Part shown: positions 23,301 through 34,492 of the stretch, one piece after another
Layout: every line of letters starts with the position of its first letter
Numbering within the stretch: the stretch's first letter is position 1
NCBI GenBank assembly: GCA_007922195.1
Contig: ML682005.1
Location: 31,880,777 to 31,944,776, forward strand
Reading direction: 5' to 3'
Source of the DNA: Podocnemis expansa
Lineage: Eukaryota > Chordata > Testudines > Podocnemididae
DNA: 64,000 nt
Translations under genes and position numbers: made by a program
The notes under the pieces: generated by a model
What the model was told of the DNA's origin: nothing
Seen by the model: only the letters and a program-made list of their open reading frames with translations
Database searches by the model: none

Positions 23301-25200
23301 TGTTCATAGCATTTAGAGGTGTAAAGTCAGTGTGGTGTCTTTTGGCTTATGGGTGATCTGTTTTTTTTAATACATATTGAGGATACTTAAAGTTTTAAAA
23401 ACATATTTTGACCCAAATAAGTAAAGCCCTGTACGGATACAAACGTGTGGATCTGCATCCAATTCACATTTGCTCAGTGTCAGCCTGCATCAGATCCGGG
23501 ATCCTCGTGCCAGGTTTTAGGTCCATCGGCCTCTGCACCTCTCCACCTCGCAGCATCTCCTGCTCTAATTATAGGAGCAGACTCTTTGTCTGGCTGCCAC
23601 AGCTTTGCTAAACTGAGACTGGAGAGGATGGGGTGGGAGGAGGGAGTTGGCAGCAGCCCCACGTCGTTCAGAGCCTCCCCTTGTCCCGATCTCAACAACT
23701 TTTATTTCGCCTGCTAGGGAAGCTGAAGCTGCTGAGATCACTTAGTTGTTCAGTACAGTTGCCAGCCATTCAATTTGGTGGCCAGCACTGGAGGAAAGGG
23801 TAGTGGGAGTAGCTGCCCATCACCAGCTAATTGGAACTGGTTGCTGGGGCTCTTAGAGTCAGTGGCTGGGCTAGCTGATAAGCTGAACTCCCGTGTATGA
23901 GTATATCTGATTGGCTGGCACACTTAAAGCAGAGGTGAGCTGGGATTGACTTGAGTGCTTCCTTTGTTCCCTGCTGTGCTGTGCCTCTGGGCTGATCTGG
24001 CCTTCCTGCTCTCCTTCTCAGTGTGAGGCTGCTGGCAGGGTGGAAAGGCCTCAACATTGTGGTGGTCCCCTAGGCACACACAGGCCCATTGTTCTATGTG
24101 GTAATCCTCCCCCCACCCCAGTCTTTTGGGGAGAAGAGTTTGTGCAGGCACAGTTCTAATCCAGCAAAGAAATGTAGACATCTATGAAAAGATCATGTGG
24201 GGCATGGTGGGAAAAGGCTACACCAGGGACAAGTAGCTTCAGGACTGCCAGCAGTAACTGGGAATTGTTTCATTCTCTGGTTTGCAGTAGGGCTGCTTGA
24301 ATGACATTACAATGTTCTGCACAGTGGCTCCTGTCTTGGCTCTGGAAAAAGTGCAGGATAAGATGAGAGGTATTTGTAACACTAAGAAAAAGCATGCTCA
24401 GCCGAGTGAGATCTGGACTTCTTTGGCTATGGCATATGTGTGGCTAAGCTGGGTTTTTGGAAAAAGGCATGGGAAAGTATGGGCTTTTCACTATTAATGC
24501 CAGAGTAGAGAGGGAGGAAACAGCATCATGGGAGGCCGAAACCATGGTCCCCTTGCCCCCTGCAACAATCTTTGGGTCTCATGATGCTTTGTAAGCACTT
24601 CCCAAAGCTTCCTGTGGCTAGTTGCAATGTGGGATAGCTACCAGCAGTGCGCTGCTCTGTGCATCGATGTGAGCTGAGCTAGTAAGGATGCACTCCACCA
24701 GATCGGTAAGTGACACACATCCGGCCAACTTAACTACTGTGGTGGCTGTATGTGATTTAAATTAAGTAGACTTAACTTTGTGGTGTAGACATGCCCAAAG
24801 TAAAATCTGAGATTCTGGTGTAATAACATAATCTGAGGAGATGTGCTATAGGCGCAGGTTTATAAATCCTATATCTTAATCTGACCCTAATTACAGCAAT
24901 TAAAATTGATTAAACATATTAATGTTTTATGCATGTATCTTGTTGGTTTCTCCTTCTTTAAAATAAGGTAAAGTATTGAATCACAAAATTAATTTTACTA
25001 TATCAATTAATTTTAATATTAATCTTTCTCGATAGATATAATTAATGCCATTTTACTAATAATTACTCTGGCTCCATTGTAAGCATAAAATATTATTTCA
25101 TAACATAATTCATTATGTGCCTCAAGGTACAAATACCCATAACTCCTTCTGAAGTTTATAGGAGCAATCAGTCAGGGCCCAACTCTGCTGAAACAAAACA
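23301..25200. repeat. Intron 1 with a probable MITE-like repeat (24540-24797)
   Basis: The stretch 23430-24790 is GC-richer than the surrounding intron. Its right edge ends 'ttgtggtgtagacatgccc' at about 24778-24797, resembling the ends of miniature elements in this window. 'gcaatgtgggatagctacc' near 24625 also looks repetitive. I could not find the left end or a target duplication. No gene was recognised. Confidence 0.35.
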
Positions 25201-25215
25201 AAACAAAAAACAAAC

Positions 25216-25311
25216 AAGGAGTCGTGTGGCACTTAAATAAGTATTTAAGTGCCACGACTCCTTTTTTTTTTTTTTGTTGCTGGACTAGACTAACGCGGCT
25301 ACCCCTTTGGA
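25216..25311. repeat. Foldback element, copy B, reduced to a near-perfect palindrome
   Basis: 'aaggagtcgtgtggcactta' is followed almost at once by its inverse 'taagtgccacgactcctt' (ending at 25263). The inner part present in copies A and C is missing. The right outer arm 'ctagactaacgcggctaccc' (about 25284-25303) matches copy C. It is an internally deleted member of the family. Confidence 0.75.
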
Positions 25312-25314
25312 AAC

Positions 25315-25385
25315 CAACTCTGCTAGACATTGTACGAATTTATAACAAAAATATGGTCCTTGCCCTCAAAGAGTTTGTCCACCAT
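25315..25385 (+). repeat. MIR/CORE-SINE-like tail fragment
   Basis: 'ctgctagacattgtacgaat' then 'ggtccttgccctcaaagag' resembles the tail of reptile MIR-like SINEs. Short and diverged. Confidence 0.4.
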
Positions 25386-25492
25386 CTAATCTATTATGGA
25401 TGGCATTTTGATTATTATTATACTTCTCAGAATGAAATAAAATTTTCAATTGTCTGACAAATCTATCTAATTACATTTTTAAGGCTTTATTT

Positions 25493-25680
25493 CAGGGGTC
25501 TCAAACACGTGGCCTGTCTATTTCCTATGGCCCACAATGACATGATTGTTACTGATATTTGCAATAGCATTGTATGGAAAGATTTCATTGGTGTGGCCCT
25601 CGGGCTACCATATTAACCCTCAGGCGGCCCTCTACTAGTCCTCACGCGGCCCTTGTGGTGATTTGAGTTTGAGACCCCTG
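25493..25680. mobile_element. hAT-type miniature element (188 bp)
   Basis: The left end 'caggggtctcaaacacg' is inverted relative to the right end 'agtttgagacccctg'. The flanking 8-mers 'ctttattt' and 'cttttagt' agree at 5 of 8 positions. It belongs to the same subfamily as 3655-3821, sharing 'ctcaaac' ends and 'ggccctc' words. Confidence 0.82.
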
Positions 25681-28110
25681 CTTTTAGTGCCCACTGAAAT
25701 TAATGAGAAGACACTCATTGGTTTCAGTAGGAGCTGCATGGTATTTTATTCTTTTTTGAAAAAAGTCAGTTAAATATTTTTGCAAATCTTTTTTCCCCTT
25801 GGGTTGGAATCCTGGCACCTTTGAATTCACCTTAAGATCTATGACTTGAATGAGACCAGGATTTCACTCTAAATGTCTTTGGGATAACAGCTAGGACATG
25901 ATTCTTCCCAATGAAATAAACTTTTCAGGTTGCATTTTTCCCCTTTGTTTGAACAGATAATGTGTGTCATCTGTCCGCCTTTGCACTTATGAACTTCCAG
26001 TTTCAGAATGGAGGTGAGGAATCATAGCAAAAGAAAATACATTGTGACATATTCCTACTAGAAATATTTTCTGGGGAGAAATCATGTGGAGTTGCAGTTG
26101 TGCATGTGTACAAGGGAAGGGTGGTATAACTGGAGCATATATGGAAAACTAAAATTATGGTAGGTATTCCAAAACTGAAACCTGTAATATTTACTTTAAT
26201 ATTAATTTGGCAGACAGTATTGTAGATATATCATTTATGTATCTCTCATGTAAACATTGGATTGATTCACTTTATATGAAAGCTTCCCATTGAAAAATTC
26301 CCAGCCTGCAGATCACAATTTTTCCTGGCAATGTCATGCGTCATGGTAGAATAACTAGATTGACTTTAATATGGTTGCAGAAGAAGTGCTTAATTATTCT
26401 GTTTGAAAAAGAATGAGTTAATAAGTCCAACACATAGTATTTCTGCAGCATCTTTTGACACACAAAACCTCTGACTGGGTAAAGCTATCTAGGCCATAAT
26501 TGCTGATTTTGCAATACTGCCATGTTTACTTAGAAGGTTTAATGCAAGTTAAAATTTAACTGGAGAGAAAAGATCATTTACACCAGAAGTGTGAGGGCAT
26601 ATGGCTGACATCTCTGTAATATATCTGGTGACATCTTGGGTAAAATATTGCAGTGTGCAGCACTGATCAATTCCATGTTTTAGCCTAATGAAATTACTTT
26701 TTGATTTTTTGAGCAGAAGACCAAGAAAAATGTTTGAGTATCAAGTTATTCAATCACTTTTTAAATAAATGTATAGTTGAAGTGATAGTTACATCATTGA
26801 GTCCCATGACTCTTAATTATCAAAAAGCTTTTAGCCTGGAGAGGGACAAATGCACCTATTAGATCTACGCTGTGTCAGGAGGTCTAGGATTGATCTGAGT
26901 ATAAAAGAGAAGAAAGAGCCATCATGTCTAACTGCCTGAAATTGTTGACATCATTACTTTTATCTTCCTAATATCTGCTTTGTGATCATTAATTAAGTCT
27001 GTTTTTATTTTAGGAGTTCTGAAAATGACCACAGCTAGTGCTAAATAGAGTTGGAAAAATTACTGTTCTATTCAGTTTTAAAACAAAGCTTAATTCCTAG
27101 ACGGTGCTTTCTCCCCTTGTTTAATTTTTCAAATAGTTTGCTTCTGCCTCTTAAGATACCATTGTGAACTAACATTTCATACTTCAACTGTGATTTGAAA
27201 ATAGTTGTATTAGTATTTGCAACTAAACTATGGTGATTTTCTTAAATTATAGTTTTCTATATGTGCTGAAAGCTAAAAGGAAGAATTAACAATATAAAGC
27301 GCAGTATCATCTTGGATATGGCACATAACATTTTGCAAGAATTATTAATAAATGTCAGTCATCTCTGACCTTCTTGTTTTAATTGCAGCCATTATTATAC
27401 AGATTTAATATAGGGATGAGCTTTAGAAACTAGATCAGTGAAATAAGCAGAAACTACAATGAATTCCAGCTCAGTGCTCTTTCACTGTGTTCCCAATGGA
27501 AATCTTGACTGGGAAGTCTTGAGTGTTTTGTGTGTACTTTGTTCAAACCACTTTCTGTTTTGTTTTTCTGAAATGTGTTGCATAAATTTTGTAAGTCACA
27601 CAGAAGCTATTGTTACACTATTATTGAGATTATATTAATCTATATAGCTGAACATATATCTAAAAGCAAAGAGGGCTACTAGCAAGGGCTTCGCTCTGCA
27701 TTTGTTACACATTAGGAGACAAGGAATCATGTAAACTTGTCTTTGGCTACAAATTACTATCACTGTTTGCTGCAGGGGAAACTTGATGTAGTAAAGGATG
27801 ATGTTCTGCATACAGGATGTCTACTTGGGCACTCAGAATCCATGTTAACCATAGACATCCAGTAGCTACTTTTAATAAAATAAAATAAAAAGCCTTTATT
27901 CCACCTGAATTAATGGTCTCCAATGTACGTCGAGTGTCTTTGTCCCAGACCAGTCTTAGATAAGATGTGAGTTCAAATGAAATGGGTTCTAGTTTTAGCC
28001 AAATTCTAATATGCTTCCAATATTGCATGAGATGACATCTCAAATTTATAATGGGGCCCAGTGGCCATTGGTGGATTTCTGTTTTTTACCTATGTATTCT
28101 GTAATGGTGT
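25681..28110. other. Intron 1, AT-rich, little recognised
   Basis: A small inverted unit near 25805-25860 has ends 'gaatcctggc' and 'gaccaggattt'. Apart from that, only AT-rich DNA was seen. The 98-residue frame at 27747-28043 (minus) has no recognisable domain. Confidence 0.4.
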
Positions 28111-28111
28111 A

Positions 28112-28260
28112 TAGATTCCTCCAAGGGTGGGAAGGAACATTGTGATCATCTAGTTTCACCTCCTATATATCCCAGGTTATAGAACTTCCCTAAAATAATT
28201 TCTAGAGCATCTATCTTGGAAAATCATCCATTTTTCTTTTAAAATTGCTGATGATATCAG
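28112..28260 (-). repeat. CR1-like LINE 3' fragment
   Basis: 'gggtgggaaggaacattgtg' then 'atcatctagtttcacctcc' matches the reverse complement of CR1 3' sequence, followed by 'atagaacttccctaaaataa', also typical of reptile CR1 tails. Short and diverged. Confidence 0.5.
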
Positions 28261-29315
28261 TCAGTCTTGAATTCTGGGAGCAGAGAGTTATGGAACGTCT
28301 AAATGCTGGTATTTCCAAGCTGCGTACCACCCTGTGTTATGTTGGCTGCAGGAATTCCATTGAGGAAAGTCAGCATGGAGGTTAGACCACAGCAGAACAT
28401 AGCTAATTATTTTTTTAATTTTAAACTTTCAGAAGATTAATATTAAATGTGTACAATTTCAAGCAATAAAGTTTGAGGAGGTATAAGAATCTTGGAAATC
28501 ATCTTTTGGACTGAAACATTTGTGCACCCTTTTTTCTCCACTGATGTTTCTATCTGTTGCTTTTAATATGTATACTAGAAGTATCCAAAGCCCTCTGTGG
28601 CACAGGTGATCAGTGGCTGAGGGAGGAACACTGAATTCAGATCCAAAAGAGTCCTGTCACCATCCTTCACCCCCTCAACTCTACAAGAAATGCACGCAAA
28701 AATTAAATTAATAGAAACTGAGACTCTATTTGCTTTGGTGTGACACTTCTCTATACTATGGCACCACCTTTAAGATGGTGAGGCTTGCAGGAACAGTGTG
28801 CTTTGAAGGCCACTCCAGCAGAGTCATGCTGCCAGAGGAGCTGGAGCAGAGTAGGCAACCTGGAACAGTTAATGTGGAGGAAAGAGGACTTCTTTGTAAA
28901 GGGGACTGGCCTCTGGGCAGAGCCGAAGGGATCTATGCACTTTGGGAAGTTCTGTGACACTGTGTTTCAAACTGTTGCTCTTTGATGGAACAGTCTGTTG
29001 GAAAGGAAATGGGGGGAGGCACAAGACATTTGTCTGCCTCTCGCAAGCTCATCCTATGGAGTTTTTGCATAAAAGTTGTCAGTCTGACCCTAAAATTTTA
29101 AATGCTTTGAGCAGTTGAGGCAAGTATGTGTGTGTTTGCGCATGTGCATGCGTGTGTGTGTATGTATAACGTGAGGATGGGTGGATGAAATATTGAGGGC
29201 TTGTGAAGGGTGAAATGAAGGAGACCTCAGGGTATTTGTGTGGAATTTTACTCTGTACATTGTCAGTTCTACTACTTACGCCATATAGCACAAATTTCTT
29301 AAATTTCCATTGTAA
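28261..29315. other. Intron 1, nothing recognised
   Basis: AT-rich flank with a somewhat richer patch at 28720-28990 that holds open frames on both strands but no recognisable motif. A TG-rich simple repeat lies at about 29127-29165. Confidence 0.4.
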
Positions 29316-29320
29316 TCTCC
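29316..29320. repeat. Target-site duplication, left copy
   Basis: 'tctcc' directly precedes the 5' LTR. The same five bases follow the 3' LTR at 35199-35203. Confidence 0.85.
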
Positions 29321-29996
29321 TGTGATGGGATGGACCCGCCCCACACTCAGGCAGGCCTATATACCCTAAGGAAGGGGGAAGCCCCGCCCCTTAGGCCCTG
29401 CTGGGCATGCTCGAACTGCCGCCCAGGCATAAAAGGCTGCAGTTCCCCTCAGTCAGGGGCGGACCAGCAGAGGAAGCAGACACGTGGTGGAGGCTCCTAC
29501 CCAAGGACTGGTTCGGCCCCCGCCTTAAAGGGGCTTGCCATTGATAGGCCAAGGACGCTGACTACCGGGCACACCGTCGAGCGAGGTGTACTCCGCCATG
29601 AGGACCCCGGGGCCCAGGCCAAAGACTTGGGGAAACCGGACGGATACGGGGAACCGAAGGGGGGGACACCGGCAACGACCCAGGTAGGAAGCAGCCCAGG
29701 GCAGTGCCCAGTGGTGTGAGCCATGGTATTGCCGTGGTCTCAGTCGGCACGTTGCGGCATGGATCCCCGCCAGCTGGACCAGGAGCTATGGTAACCCCAG
29801 GGCCCTGGGCTGGGGTTCAGTGGAGTGGGTGGGCCTGAATCCTCCTACCTGGGCACGCCCTACCCTGGATTGAAGGGCCTCTGAATGCTGACTCTAGCCA
29901 TAAGGCCATGCTGCCCTGAATTAAAGGGCCGTGTTTGGGGCTCAAACCAGGTTTTTCCCTGTGTTTGAGCGAGCGGGGGCAGCATACCCCGTGACA
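29321..29996 (+). repeat. 5' LTR (676 bp)
   Basis: Starts 'tgtgatggga' and ends 'ccccgtgaca', giving the usual TG...CA ends. It contains a TATA-like 'cataaaagg' at 29428-29436, a possible poly(A) signal 'attaaa' at 29920-29925, and one copy of an approximately 51-bp unit around 29868-29918. It also has 'ccaggtaggaagcagccc' (about 29680-29697), which is missing in the 3' LTR. GC-rich compared with the flanking intron. Confidence 0.93.
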
Positions 29997-30020
29997 GGTG
30001 GTGGAGAATGTGGGCACGTG
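29997..30020 (+). other. Candidate primer-binding site
   Basis: Directly after the LTR comes 'ggtggtggagaatgtgggca'. The 'tggtgg' has the TGG expected opposite a tRNA CCA end, but I could not match the rest to a particular tRNA. Confidence 0.4.
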
Positions 30021-30133
30021 ATCAGACTCTGGGACAGCAGTCTTAGGAAAAGGAAACAGTCTGAGGGGTTTCCCTTCGGCGTTAAATTTGTTGTGTTTGT
30101 TTTGTACTTTTAAACTCCTCCCCCAACTCAGCA

Positions 30134-31190
30134 ATGGATACGGATAAGGTTCTGTAATGGTTGTTGGAAAACCAGCAGCAACAACAACAGCAGCAGCAGT
30201 ATACACAACTACTCCAACAGATGGCAGCCCAACAACAGGCTCAAGCATCCTGGCAGCAAGACCAAATGCAGCAGTTCATGAGGGAGTTGGCCACCCAACA
30301 CCAAGGTCACCAGGGGAGACTGGTCCAACAAATGGGGGCTGCGTTAAAGCCCCCTACCACCATGAGCCCTGGTGTCAGGGCTCCCGTGGCAGGGGTGGAT
30401 CAGGCTAGCCTGCCACTGTGACTGATGAAGATGGGCCTGGGAGATGATCCAGAAGCCTTTCTAGTGACCTTGGAGCGGGTTGCCACCGCAGCACTGTGGG
30501 CACCCGAACATTGGGCCATCTTGCTGGCACTGTATTTAACTGGACCAGCACAGCTATCTTATCGTAACTTGGACCCCCGGGATGCCCTAGTATATGCCAA
30601 GTTCAAGAAGGCAATTCTAGACCAGACCGGGGTAGATTCCGATACCTACTGACAGCGATTGCGGGGTACCCGGTACCTGCCCAACACCCATCCTAGGGCA
30701 ATGGCCCAAAGGATCAAAGAGGACTGCTGACAGTGGCTGGAGCCTGAAAAATGGTCGGGACCCAAGGTTGCGGAGCTTGTGGCCTTAGAACAATTCATGC
30801 AAGAGCTCCCGGGTGGGACTAAGGAGTGGGTACAGAGACACCACCCAAAGCTCTTGGCAGAGACCGTCTCCCTGGTGGAGGACTATTCGGCAGCAGAAGC
30901 AATGGGGCCCCATCACCTGGGAGAGCCCGGTGCCCACAAAGTGGAAAGTAAAAGAGGGCTGGGCTCACTCAGAGCAAGGACAGGGGAACCATCTTGGGGC
31001 CCTCCGATCCCCCTCTGCCCGAGTCACCCCAAACTGGCGGGAGGACCCCGGAGACCCTGGGCAGAAGCGACGGGAAACCGCCGGATGGATTCGGCCCCAC
31101 CCGCAGGAGGTGACCAGCAGGGGAATGATTGGAATCGGTGTTGGGAGTGCGGAGAAGAGGGTCATTATCGCCGAGAGTGTCCTTATATGG
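30134..31190 (+). pseudogene. gag with SCAN-like capsid and CCHC zinc knuckle, broken by stops
   Basis: One frame starts with the ATG at 30134 and is interrupted by stops at 30155 (TAA), 30419, 30650 and 30728 (all TGA) without a frame change. The N terminus (30160-30300) is a run of Gln codons, probably coiled-coil. The capsid (30425-30900) includes 'ELVALEQFMQELP', 'EWVQRHHP' and 'ETVSLVEDY', matching the spacing of the SCAN domain. A zinc knuckle C-x2-C-x4-H-x4-C lies at 31139-31180. Gag forms the particle in which reverse transcription occurs (family knowledge). The TGA stops fit ordinary C-to-T or G-to-A decay. Confidence 0.88.
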
Positions 31191-31229
31191 AGTGTGAGTA
31201 TGCGCAGGTGTGTGCAGTGGGCCACCGGG

Positions 31230-31861
31230 CCAGAAAGCGCACCCCGCCCCCAAAACTCATTATCCCAGTGCGGATTGAGCAGACTCAAGACCTCGCCCTC
31301 ATAGATTTGGGGTGCAGTCAGACGCTTATCCGGGAGGGACTGATACCGGGTCTGGAGGTGTCAGGCCTGACCATACAACTCCAGTGCATACATGGGGATA
31401 CCCACCCCTACCCGACTGCCTGAGTGCGCTTGGGAGTGGGTCAATGGATGGCAAGACTCCAGGTGGACGTGGTCCCAGGTCTGGTGTATCCCATGGTGTT
31501 GGGCCGTGACTGGTCCAAATTTGATACGGTCATGCGAGGTGACGGCCCGGACACCTTGAGTGTATCAGCAGCGAACGTCCTTGACGCAAGCCTGCTGGGG
31601 AGTACTGGGCCAACTGAGCCGGGTGAAGAGGAGCCGGGGCCCTCGGACGAGTCCCAGACCCCTAGTAGACCACCAGGTGCAACCCTGGAGAAGGCACAGG
31701 GTGAGCTAGAGAAAGATGGGGACTTCCTCCAGGACCAACGTGAAGACCCCACGCTAAAACATGCCTGGGACCCGGCCACCAACCCGGACTTGGAGCCACC
31801 CAACAACCTCCCTCAGCCTTGGGGGCCCCCCTTTGAGATATGGAAGGATCGGCTGTACTGA
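31230..31861 (+). pseudogene. Retroviral-type aspartic protease region, inactive
   Basis: In the same frame as gag, 'ALIDLGCSQTLI' (from about 31295) is the flap-proximal active-site region of a retropepsin, but the usual Asp-Ser/Thr-Gly triad reads Asp-Leu-Gly at 31304-31312. A stop (TGA at 31421) splits the domain. 'VYPMVLGRDW' near 31485 is the conserved C-terminal part. An acidic, Pro-rich linker follows to a TGA at 31859. Both the missing Ser/Thr and the stop predict an inactive enzyme. Confidence 0.8.
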
Positions 31862-32836
31862 ATGGCGTATGAGCCCCAGACGCAGGAGATTATTTATCAG
31901 CTCCTGGTACCATGGCGTCTCCGGCGGGACCTCCTGCATTTAGCCCGCGATATCCCCTGGGCCGGGCACTTGGGTCAGGAAAAGACCCTCCAACGAGTGG
32001 GTCAATGGTTTTATTGGCTGGGGCTCCATAGGGAAGTGAGAGACACTCCTGCCCAGAGTGTCAATGGACTGGGCCTGCAGGGGTACCAAGGGCCCCCCTT
32101 ATTCTTATGCCAGTAGTGGGGGTTCTGTTTGAACATATGGGCATGGACCTTGTGGGTCCGCTAGAAGAAGCCAGACTAAAAACCACTTCATTCTAGTCAT
32201 AGTAGATTACGCTACCAGGTATCCAGAGGCTGTACCCCTACGGACAGCGACTGCATCAAACATTTCTACAGAATTGTTAAAAGTTTTTTCTAGGGTCAGG
32301 ATACCGAAAGAGATACTAACTGACCAGGTTACGAACGTTTCCTCGAAGTTGATAGGCGAGCTGTGTCGCCTGATGGGGATTAGGACCATCAGAACCGCCA
32401 TGTACCACCCACAAACTGACGGGCTGGTGGAGAGGTTCAATGGCACCTTGAAGTCCATGCTCTGCAAATTCGTGCAGGAAGACCCCCGGCATTGGGACGC
32501 GGTGCTGCTGGCCCTCCTCTTCGCCATATGGGAAGTCCCCCAAGCCTCCATGGGGCTCTCTCCTTTTGAATTACTTTACGGGCGAAGGCCTAGGGGTATA
32601 TTGGACCTCCTGAAAGAGGATTGGGAGACACAAGAGACCCGGGTCCAGGGTACCATACATTATATAATCAAACTACGGGAACGACTGTAGACCCTGGGAG
32701 CCTTCGCCCAAGAAAACTTAAAACAAGCCCAAGGAATTCAGACGTGACGATATGATCAAGGTACAAAGGTCTGGGTGTTTCAACCAGGGGACAGGGTACT
32801 GCTCCTGTTACCTCTAGCGAGTCCAAACTGCTGGCC
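31862..32836 (+). pseudogene. Integrase, placed before reverse transcriptase, frameshifted
   Basis: The zinc-binding domain begins about 31900; 'GHLGQEKTLQRVGQWFYW' is typical. Its first His appears to be Arg (LARDIP), and the paired cysteines (CPEC, 32050-32061) are in a shifted frame. The catalytic core follows: Asp in MDLVGP at 32146, then after a second shift near 32178 Asp in LTDQ at 32322 and Glu in GLVERFNG at 32430, giving D-35-E spacing. A stop (TAG) comes at 32688 and a TGA at 32745. The GPY/F-like tail (LAKWQGPFEV) lies near 32832 after a third shift. In life it would insert the cDNA; here it cannot be made. Confidence 0.85.
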
Positions 32837-32878
32837 AAATGGCAGGGCCCATTTGAAGTAACCCGGCAAATCAGCCCA

Positions 32879-34492
32879 GTGGATTATAAGATCAGAACAC
32901 CGGGATGTAGGAAGGAAGTTCGCATCTATCACATTAATTTATTGAAGAAGTGGATGGGAAGGGAGGCCATGTGGATAGCCCCACCTACCCCGGAACCTGA
33001 ACTCGGTCCCTCAGCCAAAGAAGCCTGCGACACTATGCTGCCAGCAGTGGGAGAAGGACTGAATCCCAAACAGAAAGGAAAATTACAAGAACTTCTAGAC
33101 CGGTTCCCGGATGTCCTGTCCATATACCCAGGGAGGACCCCGCTGGGAAGCCATCATATTGCTACGCTGGCTGGACAGAGGATCAGGGACAACCCCCGAC
33201 CCCTCCCGCGGAAAATGTGGCTTGCAGTTAAGCAAGAATTAGAAAGCATGTTAGAGATGGGGGTGGTGGAGGAGTCCAAGAGTGAATGGTGTAGCTCCAT
33301 CGTCCTAGTACCCAAGCCGGATGGTAGCCTATGTTTTTGTATAGACTTCTGGAAAGCTAATGCGGTGTCCAGATTTGATGCATACCCAATACTCTGGGTG
33401 GACGAATTGTTAGAAAGACTGGGCACGGCGCAGTACCTTTCAACGCTAGACTTAACTAAAGGGTATTGGCAAATTCCCCTTACACCCACGTCGTGCCCGA
33501 AGATGGCCTTCTCTACGCCATTCGGATTCTTTCAGTTTGTCACCATGCCCTTCGGATTACATGGAGCAGCTGCTACCTTCCAGAGACTAATGAATAAAGT
33601 GCTACAACCCCATGATGCCTACGCAGCAGCATATATAGATGATATCGTAATATATAGTAGCAGCTGGGAAGAACATCTAAAACATCTCGACCGCATATTG
33701 GTGGCCCTCAGAGAAGCCCGCCTGACGGTTAAGCCCGGTAAGTGCCACATGGGACAGAGAGAAGTGACCTACCTCAGATACGTAGTGGGAGGGGTTACGC
33801 TACGGCCATTAATCGGTAAGATCCAGGCCCTGTCTGATACACCGCAACCGAGGACCAAAAGGCAGGTGCGCCAATTCTTGGGTCTGGTGAGTTACTACCG
33901 CCACTTCGTGCCGGACTTTGCAACCATCGCGGCCCCCCTGTCTGACCTAACTAAGAGCTCCGCCCCCAGGAAAGTCCGATGGACAGACCAAACGGAAGAG
34001 GCATTCCAGGCACTAAAACGCAGCTTGATGCGAGAACCGGTACTTGTACATCCAGATTTTAATAAGGACTTTATATTACAGACGGACGCCTCAGAAGTGG
34101 GCCTGGGGGAGATACTCTTGCAGGAAGTTGAGGGAGAAGAGCACCCCATACTATATACAAGCAGGAAATTATTCCCTTGTGAGACACGATACTTGACCAT
34201 TGAAAAGGAGGCCTTGGCAGCAAAATGGGCCATAGATATGCTCCGATATTACCTTCTGGGGTCTACCTTCATGTTAGTGACTGACCACGCACCCCTAAAA
34301 TGGCTGCAATCCATGAAGGACACGAACCCTTGGCTGATGCGGTGGTACCTGGCCCTCCAGCCATATAACTTCAAAGTGACTCACCGACCGGGTAAGAAAC
34401 ACGCTAACGCAGACTTCTTTTCCAGGTTGGGGGAAGAAGGAGATAGAGAGACTACCCCTGTAAGGCCCATCATAAAGGGGGGGGGGGTGTGA
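32879..34492 (+). pseudogene. Reverse transcriptase-RNase H, open frame of 537 codons
   Basis: The longest intact frame in the window. After the end of the integrase tail it has 'DLTKGYWQIPL' (motif A Asp), 'FGLHGAAATFQRLMN', the catalytic YIDD at 33632-33643, and 'LGLVSYYRHFVPDF'. RNase H follows with 'TDASEVGLG' (34081-34107), 'TIEKEALA', 'VTDHAPLKWL' and 'HANADFFSRL'. One conserved Arg position reads Trp ('IDFWKANAVS'). No stop interrupts it, but the first Met is not a true start: the domain would be part of a gag-pol polyprotein. The terminal TGA is the first TGA of the 3' LTR. Confidence 0.92.
34475..34487 (+). other. Polypurine tract
   Basis: 'aaaggggggggggg' lies immediately before the 3' LTR, as expected for the plus-strand primer site. 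It is also translated as the last Gly codons of the pol frame. Confidence 0.85.

Noticed and set aside
22630..23356. Several overlapping frames on both strands
   Set aside because: They lie in the GC-rich interior of a hAT element and have only low-complexity content.
27747..28043. 98-codon minus-strand frame
   Set aside because: No recognisable domain. Codon use and composition match the AT-rich intron.
28730..28985. Overlapping open frames on both strands
   Set aside because: Short, no motif, and no repeat family recognised.
29330..29719. 129-codon plus-strand frame in the 5' LTR, and its 125-codon copy at 34497-34874
   Set aside because: Lies wholly in the LTRs. The two versions differ by frame-affecting changes at their ends and show no protein motif.
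29817..30248. 143-codon minus-strand frame over the 5' LTR and gag
   Set aside because: Antisense to the LTR and the Gln repeat of gag. No domain.
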